A stretch of 64,000 nt of DNA from Ciona savignyi (GCA_000149265.1 CH001993.1:1371338-1435337); one strand, 5' to 3'. Shown: positions 42,650 to 54,485, numbered from the stretch's first letter. Program-made: numbers and translations. The notes: generated by a model from the letters alone, not told the origin.

Positions 42650-44451
42650 AAATGTTAGACTGAATCAAAACCGTAGAGGTTCTATTTGCAGTTTGCACTG
42701 AAGTGAGTGTTTAAAATACCTTTATTTTTCAATTAGTTATTGTATAAGTTACATTCTCTGATTTATCGTTGAAACCGCAATATATGCCTAGCGTTGCAGC
42801 TCAAAGGCTGGTAAGTCTGTGATATCTGTTGTTCCTACGTTTATTTTGGAAAGCAATCTAACAATGCATATTAGTTTTATTTTTGTTATGTCGACCGTTA
42901 TAATTTGCCCAGAATTTTAATACCTTTATAGCACCCCTACTTTTTATTATATAAGTCTTGGTCGCGATTCACTGTGATAGGGGCAGGTGCATTTGGCTGC
43001 TGCTCGTCGCTTGGCAATAAGTACACCTATTTAATAGGCGTCGGAAAATGCAGAAAAACGTGCACAAGTGGGGTGCCTTTTTAGCTATATATTCCCGGCG
43101 TCCATTGTGCAAACATTCATTCGACATGGAAAAGCACTTTTCATGCATTACTATTTGTCTATTTATCGCAGAACCTTTGAATATAAAAGGTTGTTATTAC
43201 AAATATACCGGCTGCGTTGTTAAAATCTCCGAGCGCGAATTTATTGCGTGGCGCGGCGAACACACAGAGATAAAAACACTTTTAAAGGGTATGGGACTAA
43301 TAATAAGATAATGTTGTTGTTATGCTATGATGCAAGATGTATTTCCGAGCTCCCGCTTTAAAAAATGTTTGGACGCTTTCGCACGATAGACGCGCGCTTT
43401 CGGTATGGAGAAACCTATCACGGGTATTAAATTCCCTGTTTTTTTATAGGTCTATATACAAAATAAGAATATTAAAGTTACTAGTCAGTGTTGTACCCGT
43501 CTACAATAAGGTTGTGTTTATATAAGCCGACCCAATCCAAAAAATATTTTATGTTCCGGTGGGTTCTAACCGTCCGGATTGGCCAAAGGTTCGAGTTATA
43601 CAAAAATTGGTCTCCTAGACGTAAATCATTCCGCTTTTATTACTAGCGTGGAATAATTGGTGAAACTAATGTTATCTTCCAACGGTTTTTGTTTAGGATA
43701 TCTCATTGTGTAATTACGTAGTTGCTCCGTTGATCTCCGCAGTTATAAGCCGAACGGACAACACTTAAAGAAGGGAAAATAGAAAGGCGGAAAACTGCTT
43801 ACTAGACTATGGAAAATCATTCCAACCCTGCCCTAAAAACTGATCTAAACCCTTGAACTAACACCAACTCCAATTTAAATAATAATTCGAATAGCCTAAT
43901 CTTTGTTTAAAAGAGCAGACTTATGTATCTTTTTGATGACACGTGGGAATGCGCTGAGCTCACGGTAATAATAAAAGAGAATAAACTATTATTTTGTCGC
44001 AAGGTCAGCTATTAGTTCAGGACAGAAAGTAATAAACTTCGTAGCTCACACCTGTTTGCCCGGCTTCACTAAATTTATAATAAAAAATGCTATTTAGAAT
44101 TCAAAACGGAAATGCATTATTATGCGATTTCAAATGCATCCCTACCGCCCCCATTTTTATATAACCATTATTTATTTTATGCGAGTAACGAAGGCCGAAT
44201 TGCCTTAGAAGTATGCAAACCGAGCGCATAAATTTGCACACAGACGGTGTCTCTTCAGTTATGTTGTAATAAACCGGACCTGTGGTTTTAATCCGGACGG
44301 GTATCTTCCCGGTTAAGAGATGTTTTACAGTTCTGACGCTTACTATAACAACTAGACTTTAATTCTCTAAGTTTTACTTACTTTCTTTAACTAATAGCGG
44401 AACTTTTCGATATATATTGAAAAAAATGTTTTATCAGCGATTTCGCCAAGT

Positions 44452-45707
44452 CATTAAAAAGATACACGCGTCTACTATTTTCCACCATGTGCAAGTTGGA
44501 CCAGGACAAAACAATCCTTTTATGCTTTGCCAAATATTGTTTATTATAATTAAAACCGGGTTAGCTTTTGCAACTCTCGCGTAACCACTACTAAATATTT
44601 GAATTCCGTGTTGTTTCGCCTGGTAGAATTTCGATATTTAGATGACTGCATATATTACGCAAATTAGCACAAATAGTCCTATCTTACACCAGAAATCGCT
44701 TAACTCGATGTAAGAATGATACCAAAACTACGAAGCGGATGGGTATTACATTAAAAGCCCAGACCACCACAGCTGATCCCGGGATTAATATATAAAAAAA
44801 AAAAACAGAATTGTTTTATTTATTGCAAATAGGTTTTTTATATTTGTAAAGAGGGAGAATTAAAGCGCATAAACCGGTTCTGTGAAAACGAGAGCTGGGT
44901 GTAATTGATCAAAGTTGCATTGCGAAATTACGCCAGCTCAGTTACGTAATGTCGTAATTTTTATGACGTCATCGTTATTTAAACAAAGAAACAAAACTTG
45001 TCGTGTTTTTGGGTGCATTTTGATGGTAGACAAAGAGAATACAAGTAAACTTAACTACAGAGACTTAAAAGTCGAAACGAAACAAATACACGAGTAAACA
45101 ATCCGCAGATCGTGCCTTTTATCTTGCCGCGCTGATTCCAGATAAATAAATTGGTGTATTTACCGCGATTTTGATTATTCCTCCGGTGCTTCGAACTATT
45201 TTACTCGAACGAAAATGAAGAAATAAACTTGATTTGATAAGAACAAAACAAGAAATTGTTTATAAAGTGTATTTACAGCGACGTGCAATTCCCGTTTGAA
45301 TAATTACGGACAGATGCGTAATTACTTAATTTTCGTAATTACGCCCAGCTCCAGTGAAAACTTCTGCTAAAAAGCATTATTTAAAAAAAAAAATTCCGTC
45401 AAAATAAGCATGGATTTAACAAGACTAAATCTTATAAACAACAATAAATCATCGAAATTTTTAACCTGGATATTTTAATTATGCAAAATGCGTGAACTAT
45501 GGAGTTTAGAAACAATTTTCACATTCAGTTTTTAATTGATAGCATACTTTAATATATTAAAGAAATATTAGTTATTCTCTCGTATTATTATCGTGGGCTG
45601 AGCTTTCGCACGAGTCATCAAAAAGATACACGCGTCGATCTTTACGAGCGGGTGCAGGTGCAAGTTGGACCAGGGCCAAACAATCCTTACATACAGCCTT
45701 TGGCGAA
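44452..45707. repeat. Pair of about 80-bp direct repeats (44452-44531 and 45618-45707)
   Basis: Both copies share AAAAAGATACACGCGTC and then GTGCAAGTTGGACCAGG and AAACAATCCTT, with a variable spacer between. They lie in the same orientation, 1.17 kb apart, either side of the hAT-like insertion. Confidence 0.75.
44890..45353. mobile_element. hAT-like non-autonomous element with 8-bp target duplication
   Basis: The left end GAGAGCTGGGTGTAATT is inverted at the right (AATTACGCCCAGCTCCA). An exact 8-bp duplication GTGAAAAC flanks it (44882-44889 and 45354-45361). The inside has further CGTAATTACG-type palindromes. At 464 bp and without an ORF it must have moved with a transposase supplied elsewhere. 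An 8-bp duplication is the hallmark of the hAT superfamily. Confidence 0.85.
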
Positions 45708-46203
45708 GTTTGCTTAATAAATTAAGTTAAGGAAACGAATAAGATTTCTAACTGTCATAAATACCCTCGCTTCCGCATATATAACTTTCGCTTCGAATAT
45801 ATTTCTTCAACTAATCGATAAAAACAGGGGTGCTTTTTGATATTAAAAGCACCCCGTTTTGTTTGCTGGCACCCCTATTCCGACGCCCATGTCATTGACC
45901 TATATATTAAGCTGTCCTTCTCGTTGTAATAGTCGGTGCTTTGACTTATACTGAATTCTAATAATGGTCAGTACATACATAGATCACACTGCAACTACTT
46001 GATTTTATTTGTTATTTCGGTATACGTTATAGGTCATTCTGCTGGTTGTGTTTTTGTTTATAAATCACGACCAATATATACGAAATAAATATAGGTCACG
46101 GGGACAGATGATGTCTGGGGCCTATTTTAACTGTGTTAATCGGATCGCGTTTGTTTGTGTAAAAAACAGCGAACATTGAACCAACTAAACTTGCCGGTAA
46201 TAA

Positions 46204-47125
46204 AATACGTTCACATAAAGTTCACAGGTAAAAATTGTATCAAAAACGAATAATATTCACAAATCGAACCAGAGATTCATCACAACTTCTCCATTTTTTA
46301 TTTTTTTAAACAGAGTGGCTATCATTTCCGTTGTGGTGCAATTCGATGTAATAAAAAGCTCTCACAACGCCACGTAGCCAATCACACTCGTTCACACAAC
46401 CAAGTAATAACAAACTGGTGCGTTGTGTGTAAGTGTGTGTATAACTGTTGTATAAAACTATAATAATTAATCAGACTTTTTCGCTGATTTTTGTAAGAAG
46501 AATATAAACAAATAGCCACGCAGTGCGATAGAGCGACAACATATAGACAGCAAAATGTCGAAAGGTAATAACAACCAATTTTATAAATGTTAAAATTCAA
46601 CAACAAAAAAACGCGGCGACTCTACAAACTATGAAACTATGGCTATACGTCAGATCAAACTTGGCACTGTATGGGTTTCACATATACAAACCGTGTTACT
46701 CGAAGTGGAAGGCGGCGCTGTCGTGGATCGTTCGGTAACAAGTGGAAATATGTTGTGCTACAGGCGATTCGATGTAGACAGTGCTATCTCTTATATTATT
46801 ATTTTTTTGCATTGATGCTTTGCAAACGGGAAAAACATCCGTAGCTAATTTATTAACCTCTGCGGTGTTTGTACAACGGACTTAACTATAGGAAACGACT
46901 CCGGAGGATTCGACATACTTATACGGCAAGTCTTACCATTTTCTTTAAACTTAAACAAATTAGAAGGTTTATTTTTTGAAATAATAAACTGTGATACATA
47001 AGGAACTACGTAGAAGATCGCAAAACGACAACACACGGTATATACGTTTATATAAAGTTCACAAGTAAAAATTGTGTAAAAAACAAATATTAAAATTAAA
47101 CCAGCGATTCACCACACCTTTACAT
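46204..47125. repeat. Pair of diverged about 85-bp direct repeats (46204-46292 and 47040-47125)
   Basis: Shared blocks in the same order are ATAAAGTTCACA, GTAAAAATTGT, and ACCAG-GATTCA-CACA. Separation is about 836 bp. They could be the ends of an old LTR-like or other element, but nothing recognisable lies between. Confidence 0.6.
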
Positions 47126-47420
47126 ATCTTAATCATTGCAAACATGCCGAATGTCGTGATCCTTTAATAGCATGAAGTTGTTAAGATATTAGTTGCTTTA
47201 AGCATAGTCAAAACAAAGGTGAGATAAGAACAATAAGAGCCAAGTACTAGCGCGCAACTATTAAGAACTACTAGAGTACTGTATATACATGATTATAGCA
47301 CCGGATAGCTTAATCGGTAAAAGGAGGGAACGTCTTAGTCATATCTGTATATAACACACTGAGGGGTTTTGTAATTTACTATATCCGTGGCAGTGTGTAT
47401 ATCGTATGCGGTATACAGGG

Positions 47421-47708
47421 TATAGGATAGGATAGGATATTCATGTTTATCCGCTGGGAAAACCAAGGGGGTTAACACACGGGTAATCGTCAGATCACCT
47501 CGCGCCCATCGTCGGGTTACCGGAGCTATTGCAGTGTGTTGCGTATAATAGATATGTTCCTTCAATTTGGTAAAACCCACTAATCCGCTGGGTTCAGGCA
47601 ATGTCGATTAAGTGCCTTGCCCAAGGACACGACCGATTAGTCAGCGACCAGTTTCGAATCTTTAACTTTTCGGCTGAAAGGCGTCGCACTAAACTACCCG
47701 ACTAGCCA
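47421..47708 (-). repeat. Near full-length SINE, reverse orientation
   Basis: Minus strand: head GGCTAGTCGGGTAGTTTAGT, B-box region AAGATTCGAAACTGGTCGC, TCGTGTCCTTGGGCAAGGCA, TGCCTGAACCCAGCGGATTA, GCAATAGCTCCGGTAACCCG, GGCGCGAGGTGATCTGACGA, and a tail ending ATATCCTATCCTATCCTATA. This is one of the best preserved copies in the window and a good reference for the family. Confidence 0.85.
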
Positions 47709-48028
47709 GGTAAACACATATGCTGCAGTCGTGATGTAAAAAACTTAGTGTCAATAGTACCCACTAATATATGCCCATTGAGTGATTAAAGTATGCAGTA
47801 GGCAAAAATGAATTGTACGTGTATAGGATAAACGCGCCTTTTTAAATAATATTTTTGATTCATGCTAATACATCCTTTTAAGAACAAGATACAGGAAATA
47901 ATAATTGTTTTAAAGAAAAACAATGAGAAAGATACGTACAATATAACGGAAGTTTAGTATTACCATTCCGTATCACCCCATAAATATCCCAGTATTAATG
48001 CCAACACTTACAAATTGTCCTATACCGA

Positions 48029-48245
48029 ATAGCTTATTAGTGGTTTGTGGGTCGACAACTGGTCGCCAGTTAGCCGGTTGTGTACATTGGTATGGCTTTT
48101 AGCATTTTAATGCCAGAACCTAGTTGTTTCATGAGTTCTCTAAAAGTTTGAAGAAACTTCTCAGCATACACAAAACACTGCAATGGCTTCGGTAACCGAT
48201 GGGGGCGCGGGGTAATCTGACGATTAAACGCGTTAATAACACTTC
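48029..48245 (+). repeat. Diverged SINE copy
   Basis: Head-like TAGCTTATTAGTGGTTTGTG, GTCGACAACTGGTCGCCAGT, then the body CTGCAATGGCTTCGGTAACC, GGGGGCGCGGGGTAATCTGA and CGATTAAACGCGTTAATAAC. The middle is rearranged compared with the copy at 47421. Confidence 0.6.
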
Positions 48246-48261
48246 CGTTAAAGTACAGTTA

Positions 48262-48303
48262 GTTTAGTGTGACCAAATGGTTATACGCGACCGATAAATA
48301 TAC
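48262..48303 (+). repeat. Fragment of the tRNA-like retroposon
   Basis: TAGTGTGACCAAATGGTTAT, then ACGCGACCGATAAATATAC, matches the 5' part of the element at 36974-37112 read on its own sense strand. The B box and poly(A) are not present. Confidence 0.6.
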
Positions 48304-48640
48304 AGAAAACTCTTTCTTTAATTTTTTTGATTTATGGAGATAAGCACGAATATCTAAGAGCCATCCATTTCACTGGGCTGCCGAACTTTAGTTTCAGAAT
48401 TTGGGTTAATTCACTAAAGCTTCTTACCAAACAACACACAACCCATGGGTTCAAAGTTCGATAAATTTAGTTGGACTAGATACATTCCTTTCAGTAGATG
48501 AGCGCGTTAGAAGCCATTGTGTTGTGTGCGTCTGGTCTGCTTGTATTGATGAAAGTACTATCAATTGAGAAAGCATTAAAGAGTTTTGCTTAGAGCAGCT
48601 TTTCTTAAACTGTGTGACACAGCACACTCTTTTTTCTCAG

Positions 48641-48690
48641 TTACGGCGCGGACATTATTAAAATTTTACGGCGCGGACATTATTAAAATT
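48641..48690. repeat. 25-bp tandem duplication
   Basis: TTACGGCGCGGACATTATTA plus AAATT occurs twice head to tail (48641-48665 and 48666-48690) without a visible difference. Confidence 0.9.
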
Positions 48691-49162
48691 TTAGAAAATA
48701 AGTTATTCGTATTACACAAATACATGAATTTAACGGACAAGCTTGTTAGACTTAAGTCCGTACTATTTATTAGATAACTAGTAGTTTTATTACATTTGCC
48801 TTGTCGATGTCGTAAGGATGATTGTCACGTTATAATTAAATTGGTTTGTTATGTTGTTATTGTATTTCTAAACAAGCCGTCAACCTTCCACCATGTTGAC
48901 TTGAGCGCTTAGTGTAGGCTAACAGGAAAATAATAGTATTCAGTCTAAATATTTATTTATTTAGTTTGAAAAAAACTGGCTTGGAGTCTAAATTACAGGT
49001 TCGAAATAGAATAAACAGTTAGTACGAATAACACTTTTATTTTTAGGCCCCGCCAGTGCAAATTGGATCATTTTTAAACGCAGCTAAAACTCTAATACGC
49101 ACACAGGGCTTTCCTTAATAAGTGCTCTTGGGTTACGCGGTCAGTCTTCAACGCAGTTCACA

Positions 49163-52100
49163 ATGGATGCCATCGGCGATTCGGAAGACGCTCTTTCACC
49201 TGGCAACGATAAAGGTATGATTTCTTAGGACACTTGAACTAATAAACACTTGTTATTAAACAAATTTGACGTGCTTTACAGGGCATATAGAAAATGATGT
49301 AATTCATGGAAGAGTAACGCGTTATCTATACATACTTGGCATCACCGTTATGTTCATTTATGGAGCGTACATAGGTAAAATGTTTGATCTGTTGAAATAT
49401 ATGATGTGGTTGCTACGTAATGTGTTTACCCAGGCGTCATAGGACTTGAGAGCAGTATGAACATAGAAGAGGGACTTGGTACAACAAGTGTGATGGTCGT
49501 GTTCGTTGTATCATTTTTGTCTTGCTTGACATTCGTTCCGTTTGTTATTGATTTCTATGGGGCAAAGTTCGCGATCATTATTGGAGAGCTTGGCTTTGTG
49601 ATTTACATTGCCGCTAACTTATATCCAAGTCAGTTTGTGTTATCGACGTAAGCTTTATTTACTAACGTAAAGTTTAACGACATTTATCAGGTTGGTATAC
49701 CCTCATCCCAGCTGCGATACTGCACGGTATCACAGAAAGTTGTCCATGGGCTGGCTCGTCATTCTATGTTACGTTTCTTGGTCACAGTAAATCCAAAAAA
49801 TCCAAAAGCCTCAAAAAGAAATTAAATGTACCGCAGGAGGCTTACGTTTACAAATTCTTTGGATTGTTTTACAGTATGATTTTTGCTGGGGAGGTAATAT
49901 GTTTTAAGGCATTATGGCATTTCTATATATAGAGCCTGTTAACTATTAAAAATCTGAACAACACAATAGTAGTTTTCGGGTTTTTGTAAGCCTTTAGCGC
50001 AGTGGTTCTTAAACTTGTTGGAGGTACCGAACCCTTCGTTGAAATTCAAAATATATCTGTTAAAAAACTTGAGCCTAAAGAGAACTTATCCTAATCTCCG
50101 CTGAACCCCTGATACTGACTCATCGAACCCCTGGGGTTCGATCGAACCCAGTTTAAGAACTACCGCTTTAGCGTGTTACACTTGTTTTGTTTAGTTTTGA
50201 CACATATTTTTTAAATTGACAAATCGTTAAACCACGGTCGTAATGTTTAGATTATTGGAAGCTCCATAACCGCCGCCGTGTTGCTCGGATTTCAAGGGCA
50301 TTCAATAATCATTAATGAGCAGAACATAACTGGCCAGACGGAAGACTACTCAACAACAATCATGTCTCCAACAAGAGCCTACCACGAAGAAGTCACCACT
50401 GAAAGTATCACAGGCGGAATATCTAATCCTTTAGCCCGATGCGGATCACAAGATTGCCAGGTGAAATATTGCTGTAACTGTCGATGTAAAGCCCTGTTGT
50501 ACGATTTATTAGGTCATGACGTTAACGTTTATCCCCACGTATCATTACAATAGAAATGCAAGGAAGAATCAGGGAAAACTAAAAAGGGGAAAGAAGGCAA
50601 AACTACACACTAAAATAACGATTATAGCAATGGTTAGTGTAAAGATCGGGGTTAAAGTTAGCGTTACTTTTGTGGTTGCGATTAGTGTTTGGCACAGTAA
50701 ACTACTTTTGATAGTTTTAGTAAGAAGTTTCCCTCCTTTATGTGTTGCCAGAAACAATGACAATAGGCGTAACAGATTATACAAAATAATCCACAGGAGG
50801 AATATATATATGACTCAAGCGAAACGAATTTGGAAAAGTTTAATCCGAGTAAAATCAGTATTTACGTACTGCTCTCGGTTTTCCTTGTTATCTCAATCGG
50901 CTTTATTTGCATCCAAGCCCTATTTCTTCCAAGAGCCCCTGCAAAATATGATAAATTGGAAGAAAGTGACGAAGCAAAGAATTTCATCCAAGCAGGTAAG
51001 CACACTCCTTGGAGTAATATAACATAATGCCAATATAGTACATTCAGTGAAACGATTTGGAATGATTATCTGAAATGAAATGTAAACGCTGCAAGGTTAA
51101 ACCAAATTATTGTATTTTGACACTTTTTTTTAAATAAAAACGTTGTTTACTGTACTTAACCAAGAAGGTTGTTACTAATAACGCAGACACAAATGCAAGG
51201 AAATAGGTTTTGCAGCTAATGGGTAACTTAAGAAAAAATGCGTCATTGACCATTTTAGAATACCATAATGTCGAATCCATTAAGTTTCTTATTCGCTTAG
51301 TTCACACCTATAATGTAATTTTTCATATCGTATAATGTAACTCTAATATGGTGGCCACTTTTCGAAATATTGTTTTTGTCCAATTTGTTGTCTTTTTTGT
51401 TTCGTAAAACGCTTTGACACAAAGGTCTTGTCCGTCCGAAATAATAAAAAAGGGGTTATTAAAACGATGTTAAACTACCAGATGTTATTAACAAGACCTA
51501 CATATATCAAAACCAAAAGAGAGGGGCGATTCCCCTTAAGATCTAAAACAGACTAGTAAAAAAACTAAACAGGGAAAGTTTGGTTCGTTAACTCAGAACC
51601 TGCTTGCTTTTACAAATGGTGGTGGTTAATATGTGGTTCTTAATGTCCCATAAATAGTGGAAATTCGTTTTTTGTTAAAAAATCAAAATGTGCGGGAAAG
51701 ACGCTGCTGATACATGAGTATGCTCTGGGAAAGTTGCTTTAGAGTTTATAATGTTTAAAGGAGTACATTTTTCTACAGAAAATGAAAATGTGCGGAGCGG
51801 TTGGCAATCAACATTAGCACAATTTTGGTACAACACCAAATCCCAATTGAAACTGGTGTATCAGCACGTTATTTCTCCTCTACATCTATGTTTTATGCTT
51901 TTCCCATTCTATTACGGGCTTGTGTACGCTTACAACCTTACTGAGTACACTAGAGCGTTCGTATCGTGCACAATTGGAGTAGAAAAGGTATATAAAAGCT
52001 TGTATGCAAACGTCAATCGCTACAGCACAGCCAATTCTTTGATAACCGCCCAATTACAGTCGCATTCCAGTTGTATATTAATAGTTTATATTGCTCTTGA

Positions 52101-52741
52101 ACAACTTGCGTACTGATAAAAAAAAGTTATGTATATTTACTGTATAATATGGAGATAATTTATTGCTGTGTTTTATGGTGCAGATGGGAGTAGCAATGGT
52201 GGTTCTTGGTGGATGCAGCGTCGTTGGCTCATTAATTGGAACGTTCATCATACCTCGCATCGGAAGAAAGAAGTGTCTTGTGCTGTTGACTCTCTGGCAC
52301 TTCGGTTCATATCTTTTGAATTATTTCTGGTCACCAAACCCTCACAATACATGGGCTGTTTATCTGATCGGGGCTGTAAATGGAATTGGTTCCGGCTTTT
52401 TGATGACCATTCTTGATGGTAGGCTACATTGAGTTATTTCTGGTTACTTAGATAAATAATTTCATAATAGTATTACTTCGTGTTTAGGTTTCGTGGCTGT
52501 CTACTTTGAGGACCGTTTGGGAATTGCATTCAGCGTGAAGAGTTGCATCACCAACTTGGGTATCGTAGCTGCAACTGGATGGAGCACTAGACTATGCGTC
52601 TATGTAAAACTGTATCTTCAAATCGGTTTCCTTTTTATTTCTGTTCTCTCAATTTCAATTGCAGAAAGACTGTATAACAGAAAACGGAAACATAAAAGTA
52701 AAATTGTATTGCAAGAACAAACGAATACGTTGTCACTGTGA
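49163..52741 (+). CDS. UNC93A-like multi-pass membrane protein (MFS fold)
   Basis: Nine exons: 49163-49214, 49282-49374, 49434-49628, 49691-49893, 50251-50460, 50797-50995, 51779-51987, 52184-52418, 52488-52741. They total 1650 nt, 549 residues plus stop, all in phase. Resemblance to UNC93A is clear: GAYIGVIGLESSMNIEEGLGTTSVM, SWYTLIPAAILHGITESCPWAGSSFYVT (UNC93A has WYTLIP at the same place), YKFFGLFYSMIFAGE, FYYGLVYAYNLTEYTRAFVSCTIG (EYTRSYVTCTLG in UNC93A), and the last exon AFSVKSCITNLGIVAATGWSTRLCVYVKLYL. About ten or more hydrophobic segments are separated by a long luminal loop with glycosylation-type sites (NIT) and cysteines (LARCGSQDCQ). UNC93 proteins regulate ion channels or carry receptors; the cargo here is unknown. 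The acidic start MDAIGDSEDALSP is cytoplasmic. Introns carry a hAT element and foldback relatives. Confidence 0.9.
50000..50165. mobile_element. hAT-type MITE with exact 8-bp target duplication
   Basis: Ends are CAGTGGTTCTTAAACT at the left and AGTTTAAGAACTACCG at the right (inverted, 14 of 16 matching). Flanks are the direct 8-bp CTTTAGCG (49992-49999 and 50166-50173). It is 166 bp and lies in UNC93A-like intron 4. CAGTGGTTCTTAA-type ends are well known in hAT elements of many animals. Confidence 0.92.
50625..50715. repeat. Solo core of the iterated foldback family
   Basis: ATGGTTAGTGTAAAGATCGG, GGTTAAAGTTAGCGTTACTT and GCGATTAGTGTTTGGCACAG resemble the core of the elements at 38969 and 60975. 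The iterated inverted ends are not visible. Confidence 0.45.
51335..51560 (+). repeat. Diverged relative of the giant foldback arm, in UNC93A-like intron 6
   Basis: ATATTGTTTTTGTCC, then TTTTTTGTTTCGTAAAACGC, TTTGACA, CTTGTCCGTCCGAAAT, a run ending AAACTACCAGATG, then ATCAAAACCAAAAG and GGGGCGATTCCCCTT. These follow, in order, the outer end of the arm at 56371 (ATATTGTTTTTGTCC, CGTCAAACGCTTGACA, CTCCGACATC, AAACCA, GGGGAATTCCCCTGG). Confidence 0.55.
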
Positions 52742-54485
52742 CTGGGGCCAGCAACTAATTTGTTATTCTTTCTCACGCATTAAACTTTACCAACACAACT
52801 CTCGTTTGCACCATCGTTACCATAGTAATATTATCCTATTGGAATGACTGCGGAAAATCGTTGTAGGTTAGTTTGCTAAAACTTTTATTACCACTGTATA
52901 AATATTTCTGAGAGATTTATTTCTAATTACCCGTTTATATTTGATAACATGGTTTAAGTTTTAACTTGTTGAACTACTCTGCTCTTTCTAGTGTGAAAAG
53001 TAGACTGAATAATTATTAAAATGGGGTTGTGTATAAGTAGATTTGCCGAAAATTGGTTAAATTTGGGTACGGTGTATTTTTATCTAAAAATTAAGTATCT
53101 GTACAACATTTTTTATAAGTGTACTTACATAACATAAATTTAATTCAAAATTGAACAATTTTTATATGATGGGGGTGTGAAAAATCAAAATGCTGAAAAA
53201 ACGTCAAATTGTATTTTCAAGTTTTGTGAAACTTCCCATGGTGAAACCTCAAAGTTTTGGTTTTGGCGTATCTAGGATATGTAAGCAACTTTATTTGTAT
53301 ATTCCAATTCGATACTCCGTTTTTGAAGCATTTTAAAGGTCTATGGAATTCCCCCTGCTGGGCAAAACTTTGGATTAAGGTCATATAAGCTATCTTGTGT
53401 AATAGAAACTCTAGCTCTTGGACGATTTCGGACGAACAAGACACTCATGTCACGAGTTGACGAAAAAATGAAAAAACATCTGAGATGAAAAATATGTTTT
53501 CCTTTTCCGGTCTTAATAACATCATTCTCACAAACACACATACGACCGTACTCTTCTGTTACCACCAATGCCATATTCAACTAAAATGTTTCATGAGCAC
53601 TAAAAGTAATTAGGAGTTTTTAGAAAACTTATCCGCTTACCACAGTAAAGAGCCAAGGTAAATATGTTCCAAAACTTCCGTAGTCACCAATATGAATTTG
53701 GTTACCGGGATCAGTTCTCCTATTTGATTATGGATTACTGTTTTTGTTGGACTTAACCGGCATATTCTGTTTTGTCCGTTTTTAAGCAAACTTTGATGCG
53801 TAATCCGACAAACCTGTAATGATCACTAATTCTACATTAAATATAAAAGTAAAATAAAATCTTGCGATTTTATGTGCTTGTTATAATTACGAGATCTATA
53901 AATACTTGTACGGCTGCATTTAAATCCTAATTTTAAATTGTTTTTGTCCATGCCAACCTATAAACATTGAACAATGACCAACAAAATACTTCGTTTTGAA
54001 ATGTTCAGCTGGTTATATAATGTATTGAGATTTGCAACTTATGAGGCTGCATAATCCCTAATAGGAAGTTATCTCTAAAAGGGAAGCTTGCTTATTCAGC
54101 ACTTCTTAATTAGTTGCAAAACTTTATATTATGATAAGGCTTACCGACAAGGCCCATAAGAACCACCGAGGTTTCGTAACCAATAACACACGCGTTGGAA
54201 GGATTATTTATTGTCTTGAATTTATAATTCCTGCAAAAGAAATCAGGCTTATTTTGCTGAAAGGAAGTATTTGTGATGTGAAAAGGGGAGTTCTTGATTA
54301 TTTTACAGAGTTGTTATTTATTTTACCACCATTTCAATACTACCACAATCGATTAAAAACTTCTAGACGTACTTGCTGTTGTCGGGCTTTTTGAAAGTGA
54401 AGGAGATTTTATTACCATTTTTATTGTTCTCATCTATATAATGTGAATATTCAGATCGTGTATATTCATGACAGGGATATAAAGA
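52742..54485. other. Intergenic region downstream of the UNC93A-like gene
   Basis: AT-rich with no gene. The part 53160-53580 has a composition and phrases (GTGAAAAATCAAAATGCTGA, TATGGAATTCCCCCTGCTGG) loosely like the arm units of the giant foldback, but I could not align it with confidence. Confidence 0.35.

Larger units (their letters stand above)
43018..45886. mobile_element. Candidate degenerate DNA transposon bounded by short inverted repeats
   Basis: GGCGTCGGAA at 43018 is mirrored by TTCCGACGCC at about 45877. Further in, GTGGGGTGCCTTTTTAG (43067) is mirrored by AAAAGCACCCCGTTTTG near 45847, with similar spacing. Next to the right end, GGGGTGCTTTT and AAAAGCACCCC form a hairpin (45828-45858). 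The inside has only short ORFs with no transposase motif that I can see, a nested hAT-like element and an 80-bp direct repeat. No target duplication found, so the call is tentative. Confidence 0.35.
45887..49162. other. Gene-poor region with repeats
   Basis: It holds the direct repeats at 46204/47040, two SINE copies, a tRNA-like fragment and a 25-bp tandem duplication, each listed separately. I see no coding sequence. CCAAT-like and A/T-box sequences near 46370-46400 have no ORF attached. Confidence 0.4.

Noticed and set aside
43048-43525. Two ORFs of 87 and 62 codons as a transposase
   Set aside because: No transposase motif or DDE/RNase H pattern could be seen. They are probably chance frames inside the candidate element.
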